A stretch of DNA of 64,000 nucleotides, taken from assembly GCF_004342425.1 (NCBI RefSeq), contig NZ_SLWQ01000002.1, forward strand, positions 62,001 through 126,000. Direction: 5' to 3'. Shown in pieces: positions 45,509 through 54,611 of this stretch (position 1 is the first letter of the stretch; each line of letters begins with the position of its first letter). This DNA is from Dokdonella fugitiva. GTDB lineage: Bacteria; Pseudomonadota; Gammaproteobacteria; Xanthomonadales; Rhodanobacteraceae. The position numbers and the translations under genes are program-made. A model generated the notes under the pieces. It was not told the DNA's origin and made no database searches. It saw only the letters and a list, made by a program, of their open reading frames with translations.

Positions 45509-46582
45509 ATGGCCATCGGTTCCACGCATCCCGAGTTCGCCGCGCAGGTGCTCGCGCATGCGTCCGCGCTCGCGGCGCACCACTACGTCGGCGCGGCTGC
45601 CGAGGCGCTCGACCGCCGGGCGGTGTTCGCCCGCAGCTGGCAGCTCGCCGCCCACGCCGAACAGGTGTCCGGCATCGGCGACCACGTCGTCACCGACGTG
45701 GCGGGCGTGCCGCTGCTGGTCGTGCGCGGCGACGACGGCGAGCTGCGCGCGCTGCACAACGTCTGCCGCCATCGCGCCGGTCCGCTCGCGCTGTGCGACG
45801 GCCGCGGCGCCAAGCGCCTGCGCTGCCGCTACCACGGCTGGACCTATGCGCTGGACGGCCAATTGCAGAGCGCTCCCGAGATGGAGTCCGCGCGCAACTT
45901 CGAGGTCGGCGCGATACACCTTCCACGGGCGCGCGTGGCGCAATGGCGCAACCTCGTCTTCGTCGCGCTCGGCGAGGTTCCGCCGCTCGACACCCTGCTC
46001 GACGGCATCGACGCGCGCATCGGCGCGCAGGCGTTCGACGGCTACGCGTTCCAGCGCCGCGTGGCCTACGACATCGCCTGCGACTGGAAGGTGTACGTCG
46101 ACAATTACCTCGAGGGCTACCACGTCCCGCACATCCATCCGGAACTCAACCGCATGCTCGACTACCGCAGCTACGTGACCGAGGTCGCGCTGTGGCATTC
46201 GCTGCAATGGAGCCCGCTGGAGAGCGCGGGCGAGCTGTACGGCAAGGGCGAGGCGCTCTACTACTGGATCTGGCCGAACACGATGCTCAACATCCTGCCC
46301 GACCGTCTGCAGACCAATCGCGTGCTGCCCCTGCCGGGCAACCGCTGCCGTGTCGAGTTCGACTACTACTACCCGGCCGACCTCGACGCGGTCGGCCGCT
46401 GGGAACGCGACCTCGTATTCAGCGATGCGGTGCAGAAGGAAGACGTCGGGATCTGCGAGCACGTGCAGCGCGGGCTCGCCTCCGGTTCCTATGTTGCGGG
46501 GCGGCTCAACCCGAAGCGCGAGAGCGGCGTGCATCACTTCCACGAGCTGCTGCGCGCGGCATACCGAAGCGCTGCAGGTTGA
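45509..46582 (+). CDS. Rieske-type ring-hydroxylating oxygenase alpha subunit
   Basis: 357 residues. The Rieske [2Fe-2S] ligands lie in NVCRHRAGPLALCDG and RLRCRYHGWTYAL (CxH, then CxxH). The mononuclear iron site is around DNYLEGYHVPHIHPELN (two His), and the acidic ligand is likely downstream. Family length is normal for a single-component-like alpha subunit; a reductase gene is not next to it. The substrate is unknown. The ATG is followed four bases after the stop by a permease gene, so the permease may import the substrate (inference). Confidence 0.86.
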   Translation: MAIGSTHPEFAAQVLAHASALAAHHYVGAAAEALDRRAVFARSWQLAAHAEQVSGIGDHVVTDVAGVPLLVVRGDDGELRALHNVCRHRAGPLALCDGRGAKRLRCRYHGWTYALDGQLQSAPEMESARNFEVGAIHLPRARVAQWRNLVFVALGEVPPLDTLLDGIDARIGAQAFDGYAFQRRVAYDIACDWKVYVDNYLEGYHVPHIHPELNRMLDYRSYVTEVALWHSLQWSPLESAGELYGKGEALYYWIWPNTMLNILPDRLQTNRVLPLPGNRCRVEFDYYYPADLDAVGRWERDLVFSDAVQKEDVGICEHVQRGLASGSYVAGRLNPKRESGVHHFHELLRAAYRSAAG

Positions 46583-46585
46583 GCC

Positions 46586-47890
46586 ATGGCGGCGCCGAAC
46601 GATCCGCCGCGCGCCGCCCTCGGACTCGCCACCGCGATCGCGATCGTCGCCGGCAACATGATCGGCTCGGGCCTGTTCCTGTTGCCCGCATCACTCGCGC
46701 CCTACGGTCCGGCCGCCCTGCTCGGCTGGGGTGCGAGCGCGCTCGGCGGCCTCGCGCTCGCCACCGTGTTCGCCGATCTCGCGCGCCGGTTGCCGCGCAG
46801 CGGCGGCCCCTACGCATTCGCGCGCGCCGCCTTCGGCGATGGTGCCGGCTTCGCGATCGCCTGGAGCTACTGGGTATCCATCTGGTGCGCGAACGCGGCG
46901 ATCGCGGTCGCATTCGCGGGCTATTTCGGTTCGCTGTTCGCGCCCGCCGCGACGCCGGGCGGCGCGCCCGTCGCCGCGCTCGGCGCGTTGTGGGCCTGCA
47001 CGCTCGCCAACGCGCTCGGCGTGCGCAGCGCGGGGTTCGTGCAACTGGTGACGACCGTGCTGAAACTGCTGCCGCTACTCGCGCTCGTGGTGCTTGCCGC
47101 ACCGGAGTTGCCGCATGCCGCGTGGCAGCCGTTCAACCGCAGCGGCGAAGGCCTCTGGTCGGTCGCGCTCGGCACGACCGCACTCACGCTCTGGGCATTC
47201 CTCGGCGTCGAAAGCGCGACCGTGGTCGCGCAGGACGTCGGGCATCCGCGCCGCAACCTGCCACGCGCGACACTCGTCGGTTCGTCGATCGCGATCGTCG
47301 TGACCGTGCTCGCCTGCAGCGTGGCCGGCGCGATCGTGCCGCCCGACGCGCTCGCCGCGTCGGGCGCACCGTTCGCCGATGCGGCGTCGCGCCTGTGGGG
47401 CGCCAAGGCGGGCACGCTGTTCGCGGCGACCGCCGCGATCGCCTGTTTCGGCGCGCTCAACGGCTGGGTGCTGATGCAAGGACAATTGCCGCTCGCCGCC
47501 GCGCGCGACGGCGTGCTGCCGGCATGGTTCGCCCGCGTCGACGAACGCGGCACGCCGTTGCAGGGCCTCGTCGCCGGCAGCGTGCTCGCGAGCATGCTCG
47601 TGCTCGCCAATTACCAGGACGACCTCGTCGGCCTGTTCACGTTCTCGATCCTGCTGTCGACGGCCGCCTGCCTGCTGCCGTACGTCGTGTGCAGTGCCGC
47701 CGCGCTGCACGGCCTGCGCGATGCGGGCGCGCACCCCACGCGCGGTTCCCGCGCGATCGCCGCGTTCGCGCTCGTCTTCAGCCTCGCGGCACTGCTCGGC
47801 ACCGGCGCGCATGCGCTGTCGTGGGGCGCCGTGCTCGTCGCCGCAGGATGGCCGATCCACTTGCACCTGCGACGCGCGTCGCGGGGTTAA
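46586..47890 (+). CDS. APC family amino acid permease
   Basis: 434 residues with 12 hydrophobic segments. The first, IAIVAGNMIGSGLFLLPASL, holds the GS/GxG substrate-loop signature of amino acid/polyamine/organocation transporters. ALTLWAFLGVESATVVAQDV in the sixth helix and the long basic end (LHLRRASRG) also fit. AdiC/YjeH-type antiporters are the nearest known group. The substrate cannot be read; the neighbouring Rieske oxygenase may use it. Confidence 0.88.
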   Translation: MAAPNDPPRAALGLATAIAIVAGNMIGSGLFLLPASLAPYGPAALLGWGASALGGLALATVFADLARRLPRSGGPYAFARAAFGDGAGFAIAWSYWVSIWCANAAIAVAFAGYFGSLFAPAATPGGAPVAALGALWACTLANALGVRSAGFVQLVTTVLKLLPLLALVVLAAPELPHAAWQPFNRSGEGLWSVALGTTALTLWAFLGVESATVVAQDVGHPRRNLPRATLVGSSIAIVVTVLACSVAGAIVPPDALAASGAPFADAASRLWGAKAGTLFAATAAIACFGALNGWVLMQGQLPLAAARDGVLPAWFARVDERGTPLQGLVAGSVLASMLVLANYQDDLVGLFTFSILLSTAACLLPYVVCSAAALHGLRDAGAHPTRGSRAIAAFALVFSLAALLGTGAHALSWGAVLVAAGWPIHLHLRRASRG

Positions 47891-47975
47891 CCCGACGGCA
47901 ACACCGCGTTAACCGGGCTCACACCGTGCCTGCGTATCCTGTGCCGGCGACGACAACAACAACGGAGAATCGCCC

Positions 47976-48179
47976 ATGCGTGACCAGCGCCGTACCGAAG
48001 TGAACGTCCTCGGCTATCGCATCGAACGCGTGCGCCGCTTCGACGAGCGCGGCGACGTCGCCGTGCAGTGGTACGAAGTGCTCGCTCCGGAATCGCAGGC
48101 GCTGCTCGGCACCTTCGCGCATCGCGCCGAAGCCGAGCGCGACATCGTCACGCGCGAACTCGCAACGATCGCGGCGTGA
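47976..48179 (+). CDS. Small conserved-looking protein of unknown function
   Basis: 67 residues. GGAGA precedes the ATG by eight bases. The protein reads MRDQRRTEVNVLGYRIERVR, RFDERGDVAVQWYEVLAPES and a helical charged end (AHRAEAERDIVTRELATIAA). No family recognised; likely cytosolic. Gene reality is supported by the ribosome binding site and continuous coding character. Confidence 0.6.
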   Translation: MRDQRRTEVNVLGYRIERVRRFDERGDVAVQWYEVLAPESQALLGTFAHRAEAERDIVTRELATIAA

Positions 48180-48194
48180 GCCGCGCACGCGGCG

Positions 48195-49004
48195 TCACGT
48201 CACGATCGTGAAGTCGTCCGCATCCATCCACGCCGGGAAACGCTCGCGATGCGCCGCGAGCGCGGCGGGATCGAGCGTGACGGTGACCACCTGCTCCTGC
48301 GCGCCGAGCTCGACCAGCGGCTGGCCGAGGAAATCGGCGACGACGCTGTCGCCCGCGTAGTGCAGTTCGTTGCCGTCGACGCCGACGCGGTTGACGCCGA
48401 CGCAGTAGCACCAGTTCTCGATCGCGCGCGCGAGCAGCAGCGTGCGCCAGGGATGGCGGCGCACGCCGGGCCAGTTCGCCACGTACAGCAACACGTCGTA
48501 CTCGAAGCGCCGCGCCGCGCGGTCGTAGCGGTTGCGCGACCATACCGGGAAGCGCAGGTCGTAGCAGACCAGCGGGCAGATGCGCCAACCGTGCAGCTCG
48601 ACCACGATGCGTTCGCTGCCGCCGGCGTAGCGTTCGTGCTCGCCCGCCATGCGGAACAGATGCCGCTTGTCGTACAGCGCATGGCTGCCGTCCGGTCGCA
48701 TCCACACCAGCCGGTTGACGCAGCGCTCGCCCTCGCGCACGACGAGACTGCCGGTGACGACCGCGCCGACGTCGGCTGAAAGTGCGCGCAGCCAGCGCAG
48801 GCCGTCGCCGTCCATCGATTCGGCGTTGCCGAGCGTCTCGTTGGTGAAGCCTGAAAGAAAAGTCTCGGGCAGCACGACGAGGTCGCTCTGCCCGCGCAAC
48901 GGGCGCACGAGCGCGCCGTAGTAATCCCGATTCGCCGGCGCATCGTGCCAGCGCGTCGCGCCTTGCACGAGCGATACCCGCAACGGACGCTGGTGCGCGG
49001 CCAT
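48195..49004 (-). CDS. Carbon-nitrogen hydrolase, omega-amidase (YafV/Nit2-like)
   Basis: 269 residues. The catalytic triad is Glu47 (VVLPETFLSGF), Lys113 (LYDKRHLFRMA) and Cys147 (PLVCYDLRFP). The CYDLRFPVWSRN context and absence of other domains fit the omega-amidases that hydrolyse 2-oxoglutaramate or 2-oxosuccinamate. It lies immediately downstream of the aminotransferase gene (one-base gap), reproducing the glutamine transaminase/omega-amidase pair. Confidence 0.88.
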   Translation of the reverse strand: MAAHQRPLRVSLVQGATRWHDAPANRDYYGALVRPLRGQSDLVVLPETFLSGFTNETLGNAESMDGDGLRWLRALSADVGAVVTGSLVVREGERCVNRLVWMRPDGSHALYDKRHLFRMAGEHERYAGGSERIVVELHGWRICPLVCYDLRFPVWSRNRYDRAARRFEYDVLLYVANWPGVRRHPWRTLLLARAIENWCYCVGVNRVGVDGNELHYAGDSVVADFLGQPLVELGAQEQVVTVTLDPAALAAHRERFPAWMDADDFTIVT

Positions 49005-49005
49005 G

Positions 49006-50154
49006 TCAGAGCGCCTTCAGGCGTTCGGCCGCCTGCTCGAGCACCGCATCGCTCTTGGCGAAACAGAAACGCACGAGGCGTTGTTGCGCGGGCGGGTCTT
49101 CGTAGAACGCCGACACCGGTATGGCGGCGACGCCGCCTTCCTTGACCAGCCACTCGCAGAAGGCGAGATCGTCGGCGCCGCTCAGCGCCGAATAGTCGGC
49201 GACCTGGAAGTACGCGCCGCCGACCGGAAGCAGGCGGAACTTCGAGCCCGCGAGCAGCGCGCGGAAGCGGTCGCGCTTGGCCTGGTAGAACGCGGGCAGG
49301 TCGAGGTAATGCTGCGGGTCGTTCTCGATGACTTCGGCGAGCGCCCACTGCGCCGGCGTGAACGTGCAGAACGTGAGGTACTGGTGCACCTTGCGGAACT
49401 CGGCCGACAGCGCGCGCGGCGCGATGCAGTAGCCGACCTTCCAGCCGGTGCAGTGATAGGTCTTGCCGAACGAACTGACCACGAAGCTGCGCGCGGCGAG
49501 CTCCTCGTGGCGCAACACGCTCTGGTGCGGCGCGCCGTCGAACACGATGTGCTCGTACACCTCGTCCGACAGCACGAACAGGTCGTGCTTGCGCGCGAGC
49601 GCGGCGAGCGCTTCGAGGTCTTCCGCGTCGAACACCGCGCCGCAGGGATTGTGCGGCGAGTTGACGAGGATCATGCGCGTCTTCGGCGTGACCGCGTCGG
49701 CGATGCGTTGCCAGTCCGGCGAGAAATCCGCGGGATCGAGCGCGACGTGCACCGCGCGCCCGCCGTTGAGCTCGATCGCCGGTTCGTAACTGTCGTAGCA
49801 CGGATCGAGCACGATGACTTCGTCGCCCGCGCGCACGACCGCGGCGATCGCGGCGAACAGCGCCTCGGTCGCGCCGGATGTCACCGTCACTTCGGTGTCC
49901 GCATTGACCTTGCAGCCGTACAGGCGCTCGGTCTTGCGCGCGATCGCCTCGCGCAGCGCCGGCACGCCGGTCATCGGCGCGTACTGGTTGCGTCCTTGCG
50001 CCATCGCGCGCGCGAGCGCGTCGCGCAGCGCGGGCGGGCCGTCGAAGTCGGGGAAGCCCTGGCCGAGGTTCACCGCCTTGTGCTCGGCCGCGAGCTGGCT
50101 CATCACGGTGAAGATCGTCGTACCGACTTTCGGCAGCTTGGTTTCGATCTGCAT
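49006..50154 (-). CDS. PLP aminotransferase, methionine/glutamine transaminase type (YbdL-like)
   Basis: 382 residues of fold-type I. NLGQGFPDFDGPPALRDALA, NSPHNPCGAVF, SDEVYEH and the PLP lysine at 231 in SSFGKTYHCTGWKVGYC are the class I/II signatures. YbdL-like enzymes transaminate 4-methylthio-2-oxobutanoate with glutamine. The neighbouring amidase would remove the 2-oxoglutaramate formed, making the reaction irreversible (methionine salvage). The link is inferred from gene order and family. Confidence 0.88.
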   Translation of the reverse strand: MQIETKLPKVGTTIFTVMSQLAAEHKAVNLGQGFPDFDGPPALRDALARAMAQGRNQYAPMTGVPALREAIARKTERLYGCKVNADTEVTVTSGATEALFAAIAAVVRAGDEVIVLDPCYDSYEPAIELNGGRAVHVALDPADFSPDWQRIADAVTPKTRMILVNSPHNPCGAVFDAEDLEALAALARKHDLFVLSDEVYEHIVFDGAPHQSVLRHEELAARSFVVSSFGKTYHCTGWKVGYCIAPRALSAEFRKVHQYLTFCTFTPAQWALAEVIENDPQHYLDLPAFYQAKRDRFRALLAGSKFRLLPVGGAYFQVADYSALSGADDLAFCEWLVKEGGVAAIPVSAFYEDPPAQQRLVRFCFAKSDAVLEQAAERLKAL

Positions 50155-50482
50155 GTCGCCTTTCGCGTTTGGACGGCCAAATGGCCCGAACGATCGATGG
50201 TAGCACGCGCATGCGGCGCGGCCGGGCGGGACGGCGCGCCGAGGCCGGGGCTGCCCATCCCAGCGCGCCGGCGCACGCGCCCGGCAACCGGCAAGGTGCG
50301 AAGCCGCTCACGGTTCGCGCCAAGACGGGTCCGGGCCGATTGTATTCCGCCCGCGCCCCGTGCAATGCTTGGGTCGATAGACCTAAGCAAGATCAGTCCC
50401 GGGGCGTAGTGCCGGAGAGGGCCGGCACGCGCGAGCCACCCCTGGACATTCCAGCAAGTCTTCCAAGCCTGGGGAGAGGCGG
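50155..50482. other. Intergenic region with a dyad upstream of the DUF4097 gene
   Basis: 328 bases without a gene. At 50367-50388, GCTTGGGTC-GATA-GACCTAAGC forms a dyad with one mismatch in nine, a candidate operator or hairpin in the leader of the next gene. The nearest sequence before the start, GGGGAGAGGCGG, is the ribosome binding site. No known riboswitch is recognisable. Confidence 0.45.
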
Positions 50483-51352
50483 ATGAGGACGGTCGTATTC
50501 GCCGCAGCGCTCGCCGCGCTGCATGGGTGTGCGCATGTCGACGCCGGCCGGCCGGTCGCTCCGTCGTCGGCGGCGGCGACGTCCGGAACCGGCGCGCAGC
50601 CCTCCGAAGCGGAACCGCGACGGCTCGACTTCCAGGCCCTCCTCGCCCCCGACCAGGCCGTCACGATCGACAATCCGTACGGCGACGTGCGCCTGCGTTT
50701 CGGCGGATTCGCGCACGCGCTGGAGATCCACGCAGTGCTGCAGCAGCCCGCGGACGCGGCCGCGATCGCCGTGCAGCCCGGCGTCGAAGGCGGCCGCTAC
50801 CGCTTCGCGCCACGCCTGCCCGCCGGCGCGATCGTCGCGCCGGGACAACGCCTGGACGTGGTCGCCTTCATCCCGCTCGGCCACGCGGTTGCCGTGCGCA
50901 CCGAGCGCGGCCTGGTGGAAAGCCGCGGCGTGCGCGGCGACATCGAACTCGAGAGCGTATCCGGCGACATCGCGATCCGCGGCACGCAAGGCAGCGTGCG
51001 GGCGCAGACCGGTGGCGGTTCGATCGAGGCCTCGTTCGAAACCGCGCCGAAGGGCTCGCGGCAGCGGCTTGCGACGAGCACCGGCAACATCGTGCTCGCG
51101 GTCGACGACCACCTCGGCGCGACGCTCGAGCTCGCGACCTCCGGCGTGTTCGCGACCGAGTTCTCGCTCGACGTCGAGCATCTGGCGAACCGGGAACCGA
51201 ACAAGCGCGCGCACGCGACCATCGGCGGCGATGGCGCGCGCGTCGCGGTGGAAAGCCGGCGCGGCGAGATCCGCCTGCTGCGCCGGAACGCATTCACGCC
51301 GTTGGGCGGCACGCCAGCGGACCAGGAGTACGAAGACAACGACAGTGACTGA
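50483..51352 (+). CDS. Putative exported or lipidated DUF4097-like beta-strand protein
   Basis: 289 residues. The N-terminus VVFAAALAALHGCAHVD looks like a lipoprotein signal, but the residue before Gly-Cys is His, unusual for a lipobox. The C-terminal part repeats short strands (GLVESRGVRGDIELESVSGD, IAIRGTQGSVRAQTGGGSIE), the 'adhesin-like' DUF4097 beta-helix pattern. Outer leaflet or periplasm is likely. Not otherwise identified. Confidence 0.72.
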   Translation: MRTVVFAAALAALHGCAHVDAGRPVAPSSAAATSGTGAQPSEAEPRRLDFQALLAPDQAVTIDNPYGDVRLRFGGFAHALEIHAVLQQPADAAAIAVQPGVEGGRYRFAPRLPAGAIVAPGQRLDVVAFIPLGHAVAVRTERGLVESRGVRGDIELESVSGDIAIRGTQGSVRAQTGGGSIEASFETAPKGSRQRLATSTGNIVLAVDDHLGATLELATSGVFATEFSLDVEHLANREPNKRAHATIGGDGARVAVESRRGEIRLLRRNAFTPLGGTPADQEYEDNDSD

Positions 51353-51437
51353 GTCGCCGTCCGCACGCACGGCGCCGGTCGCCGGACGTCGGCAGGGAAC
51401 CCGAGCCTAGGCAGATCTTCCGCAGGAGGAATTTCGA

Positions 51438-54400
51438 ATGAAACGCTTGAGGACCGTACTCGCCGGAGCAGCCGCATCGATGCTGCTGTTCGGCGCCGCG
51501 CATGCAGCCGACCTTTCCCGCGCCGGTGGCGCCGTCGAACTCGGCGAGCCGGTCACGCCGATCAGCATCGACGTCGACCTGCGCCAGCTGCCGGTGGTGC
51601 CGGCATGGCGCGCCGGCATGCCGATCAAGGAAGCGCACAAGCGCCAGTTCTTCCCGCTCGGGAAGCTCAATCCCGCCGCGCCGGACTGGATGGAAGCCGC
51701 ACCCGACCGCCTGCCCGAACTGCAGAAGCTGTGGGATGACAACGCGCCGCTGTCCGCGCTGCAGGCCGGCACGCAGGGCCACGTGAGCATCAACAACGGC
51801 TCGACCGGCGTATCGCCAGGCGACCCCGTCGTCGATGTCAGCGCCAACTACATCGTCTACGGCATCAACGGCAGCAGCGGCACGAACTTCACCGTCTACA
51901 ACAAGAGCGGCACCAAGCTCGCCGGGCCGACGACGTTCTCCTCGCTCGCACCCTCCGGCGACGGCTGCCGCACCTCGGTGAGCGATCCGATCGTGCTGTT
52001 CGACCGCCTCGCCAACCGCTGGTTTCTGCTCGAGATGGGCGGCACCTCGTCGGCGCCGAAGATGTGCATCTACATCTCCAAGACCGAAAACCCGGTCTCG
52101 GGCGGCTGGTGGTTCTACGGCTTCTCGACGCCGACGCAGAACGACTACCCGCATTGCGGCGTGTGGACCAACGCCTACGTCTGCACCGACAACGAAGGCG
52201 CGGCCAACGTGACCGCGTACGCCTATGACCGCGCCAACATGCTCAACGGCGCGACTGCGCGCGCGCAACAGCGTTTCGCCAGCGTGCCCAAGCTCGCCGG
52301 CTACGGCTTCCAGGCGCTGACGCCGGCGACGTTCATGGGTGACAGCGCGCACGCGCCACCGTCCGGCACGAAGCAGATCCTCGCGCGCCACAACGACGAC
52401 GAGGCGCATGCCGGCTCGTCGGCCGACACCTCGCACGACTTCATCGACCTGTATTCGATCAACGTCGACTGGACGACGCCGGCGAACAGCGGGATCACGA
52501 CCCTGCCGCGCATCACGATCAGCGAATTCAACAGCTGGTTCCGCGACTACTCGACGTTCGCGACGGTGCCGCAGCCGGGCTCGAGCTCGCGCCTCGACCC
52601 GATCCGCGAAGTCATCCTCAATTCGCTCGTCTATCGCAACCTCGGCACGTACGAGTCGATCGTCGGCCAGTTCGCGACGAACATGAACCCGGCGCGCAGC
52701 GGCACGACCGTCAATGCGGGCATCCGCTGGTTCGAACTGCGTCGCACCGGCGGCGGCAACTGGACGCTGCAGCAGGAAGGCACGTTCGGCCCCGGTGACA
52801 GCAGCACCCATCATCTGGAAGGGTCGATCGCGACCGACAACAAGGGCAACATCGGCCTCGGCTACAACGTCACGAAGACGAGCTCGCCCACGATCTACGC
52901 GACGCTCGGCTACACCGGCCGCAAGGCGTCCGATGCCGCCGGCGTGATGACGCTCGGCGAGAACACGGTCGCGGCCGGCACCGCCGCCGAAACCTCCGGC
53001 CGCTGGGGCGACTATTACCAGATGGCGGTCGACCCGAGCGACGACTGCACGTTCTGGATGGTCGGCATGTACCGTCCGTCGGGCAGCTGGAACACGCGCA
53101 TCCAGGACTTCAAGTTCGACGACTGCGGCGCCGCGCCGAGCACGTGGTCGGTTTCGGGCACGGTCACGACGAGCACCGGCGTCGGCATCGCTGGCGTCAC
53201 GATCAGCACCGGTGCCGCCAGCACGACGACCAACTCGAGCGGCGGGTACACGCTCGGCAGCCTCGCCAACGGCACCTACACGCTGACCCCGAGCCTCGCC
53301 GGCTACACGTTCTCGCCCTCGAGCAGCAGCGTCACGATCAATGGCGCGAACGTCAGCGGCAAGAACTTCACCGGCACGACGACGACCAATAACCCGCCGG
53401 TCGCGAACTTCGGCGTATCGACCAATGGCCTCACCGCGAACTTCACCGACAGCTCCACCGACAGCGACGGCACGATCGCCTCGCGCGCGTGGAACTTCGG
53501 CGACGGCGGCACGTCGACCGCGACCAATCCGAGCCACACCTATGCGAGCGCGGGCACCTACAGCGTGTCGCTCACGGTGACCGACAACGGCGGCGCGACC
53601 AACACGAAGACGACGTCCGTCCCGGTCAGCTCGCCGACCAACACGCCGCCGGTCGCCAACTTCAGCTTCACGACCAGCGGCCTCACCGCGAACTTCACCG
53701 ACAGCTCCAGCGACAGCGACGGCACGATCGCCTCGCGTTCGTGGAGCTTCGGCGATGGCGGCACGTCGACGGCGACCAACCCGAGCCACACCTATGCGAG
53801 CGCCGGCACCTACAGCGTCTCGCTGACGGTCACCGACAACGGCGGCGCGGGCAACACGAAGACGAGCTCGGTCACCGTGTCCAGCAGCGGCAACGTGCTG
53901 CAGAACGGCGTGGCGGTCACCGGGCTCGGCGCGACCACGGGCAACAAGCTCAACTACACGATGGTCGTTCCGGCCGGCGCAACGAACCTCAAGTTCGTCA
54001 CCTCCGGTGGCAGCGGCGACGGCGACCTCTACGTGAAGTTCGGCAGCGCGCCGACCACGTCGAGCTACGACTGCCGTTCGTGGGCCTCCGGCAACAGCGA
54101 GACCTGCAACATCACGACGGCGCAGGCCGGCACGTACTACGTGATGATCAACGCGTACTCGACCTTCAGCGGCATGAGCCTCACCGGCAGCTACTCGACC
54201 GGTGGCGGTGGCGGTGGCGGCACGACGCTCACGAACGGCGTGCCGGTCACCGGCCTCGCGGCGAGCTCGGGCAACTGGACCTCGGACTACACGCTGGTGG
54301 TGCCTTCGGGCGCGACCAACCTGAAGTTCCAGATCTCCGGCGGCAGCGGCGACGCGGACCTGTACGTGCAGCTCAACTCCGCGCCGACGAGCTCGAGCTA

Positions 54401-54536
54401 CCTCTGCCGCCCGTACCTCAGCGGCAACAGCGAGACCTGCACGTTCGCCTCGCCGTCCGCGGGCACGTACCACGTGCGCATCAATGCATACACGACGTTC
54501 TCCGGCGTCACCTTGACGCCGAGCTACACGCCGTAG
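51438..54536 (+). CDS. Large exported protein with carboxypeptidase-like, two PKD and two PPC domains
   Basis: 1032 residues. The signal peptide ends near residue 23 (GAAHA). Residues about 60-560 form a domain with propeller-like strands and WFLLEMGGTSSAPKMCIYIS. A carboxypeptidase-regulatory-like domain (about 571-649; SSGGYTLGSLANGTYTLTPS), two PKD domains (about 653-731 and 734-814; FGDGGTSTATNPSHTYASAG) and two PPC domains (about 817-919 and 929-1032; GDLYVKFGSAPT, SGDADLYVQLNSAPT) follow. No protease catalytic motif was found, although PPC domains usually ride on secreted proteases. Probably a large secreted or surface protein. Confidence 0.82.
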   Translation: MKRLRTVLAGAAASMLLFGAAHAADLSRAGGAVELGEPVTPISIDVDLRQLPVVPAWRAGMPIKEAHKRQFFPLGKLNPAAPDWMEAAPDRLPELQKLWDDNAPLSALQAGTQGHVSINNGSTGVSPGDPVVDVSANYIVYGINGSSGTNFTVYNKSGTKLAGPTTFSSLAPSGDGCRTSVSDPIVLFDRLANRWFLLEMGGTSSAPKMCIYISKTENPVSGGWWFYGFSTPTQNDYPHCGVWTNAYVCTDNEGAANVTAYAYDRANMLNGATARAQQRFASVPKLAGYGFQALTPATFMGDSAHAPPSGTKQILARHNDDEAHAGSSADTSHDFIDLYSINVDWTTPANSGITTLPRITISEFNSWFRDYSTFATVPQPGSSSRLDPIREVILNSLVYRNLGTYESIVGQFATNMNPARSGTTVNAGIRWFELRRTGGGNWTLQQEGTFGPGDSSTHHLEGSIATDNKGNIGLGYNVTKTSSPTIYATLGYTGRKASDAAGVMTLGENTVAAGTAAETSGRWGDYYQMAVDPSDDCTFWMVGMYRPSGSWNTRIQDFKFDDCGAAPSTWSVSGTVTTSTGVGIAGVTISTGAASTTTNSSGGYTLGSLANGTYTLTPSLAGYTFSPSSSSVTINGANVSGKNFTGTTTTNNPPVANFGVSTNGLTANFTDSSTDSDGTIASRAWNFGDGGTSTATNPSHTYASAGTYSVSLTVTDNGGATNTKTTSVPVSSPTNTPPVANFSFTTSGLTANFTDSSSDSDGTIASRSWSFGDGGTSTATNPSHTYASAGTYSVSLTVTDNGGAGNTKTSSVTVSSSGNVLQNGVAVTGLGATTGNKLNYTMVVPAGATNLKFVTSGGSGDGDLYVKFGSAPTTSSYDCRSWASGNSETCNITTAQAGTYYVMINAYSTFSGMSLTGSYSTGGGGGGGTTLTNGVPVTGLAASSGNWTSDYTLVVPSGATNLKFQISGGSGDADLYVQLNSAPTSSSYLCRPYLSGNSETCTFASPSAGTYHVRINAYTTFSGVTLTPSYTP
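53429..53880 (+). repeat. DNA-level tandem duplication of the PKD domain
   Basis: CCTCACCGCGAACTTCACCG occurs at 53429 and again at 53681, exactly 252 bases (84 codons) apart, and the following bases stay nearly identical through the domain. The two PPC domains, in contrast, are clearly diverged. A recent in-frame duplication or gene-conversion between copies is likely. Confidence 0.85.
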
Positions 54537-54558
54537 CACGCGGCAGGCGGGAGACGAG

Positions 54559-54588
54559 AACGGCGGCCGGGGAGACCCGGCCGCCGTT
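54559..54588 (+). terminator. Rho-independent terminator
   Basis: A perfect 13-bp stem, AACGGCGGCCGGG and CCCGGCCGCCGTT around GAGA, is followed by TTCGTT. It lies 22 bases after the stop of the PKD/PPC gene and also faces the convergent htpG gene, so it could serve both. Confidence 0.85.
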
Positions 54589-54611
54589 TTCGTTCCGGGC
54601 TCGCCCGTGGG

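Noticed and set aside
50155-50482. Riboswitch upstream of the DUF4097 gene
   Set aside because: Only a simple dyad is present; no conserved multi-helix motif could be recognised.
51438-54536. Secreted protease, suggested by PPC domains
   Set aside because: No catalytic motif of serine, metallo- or aspartic proteases was visible in the N-terminal region.
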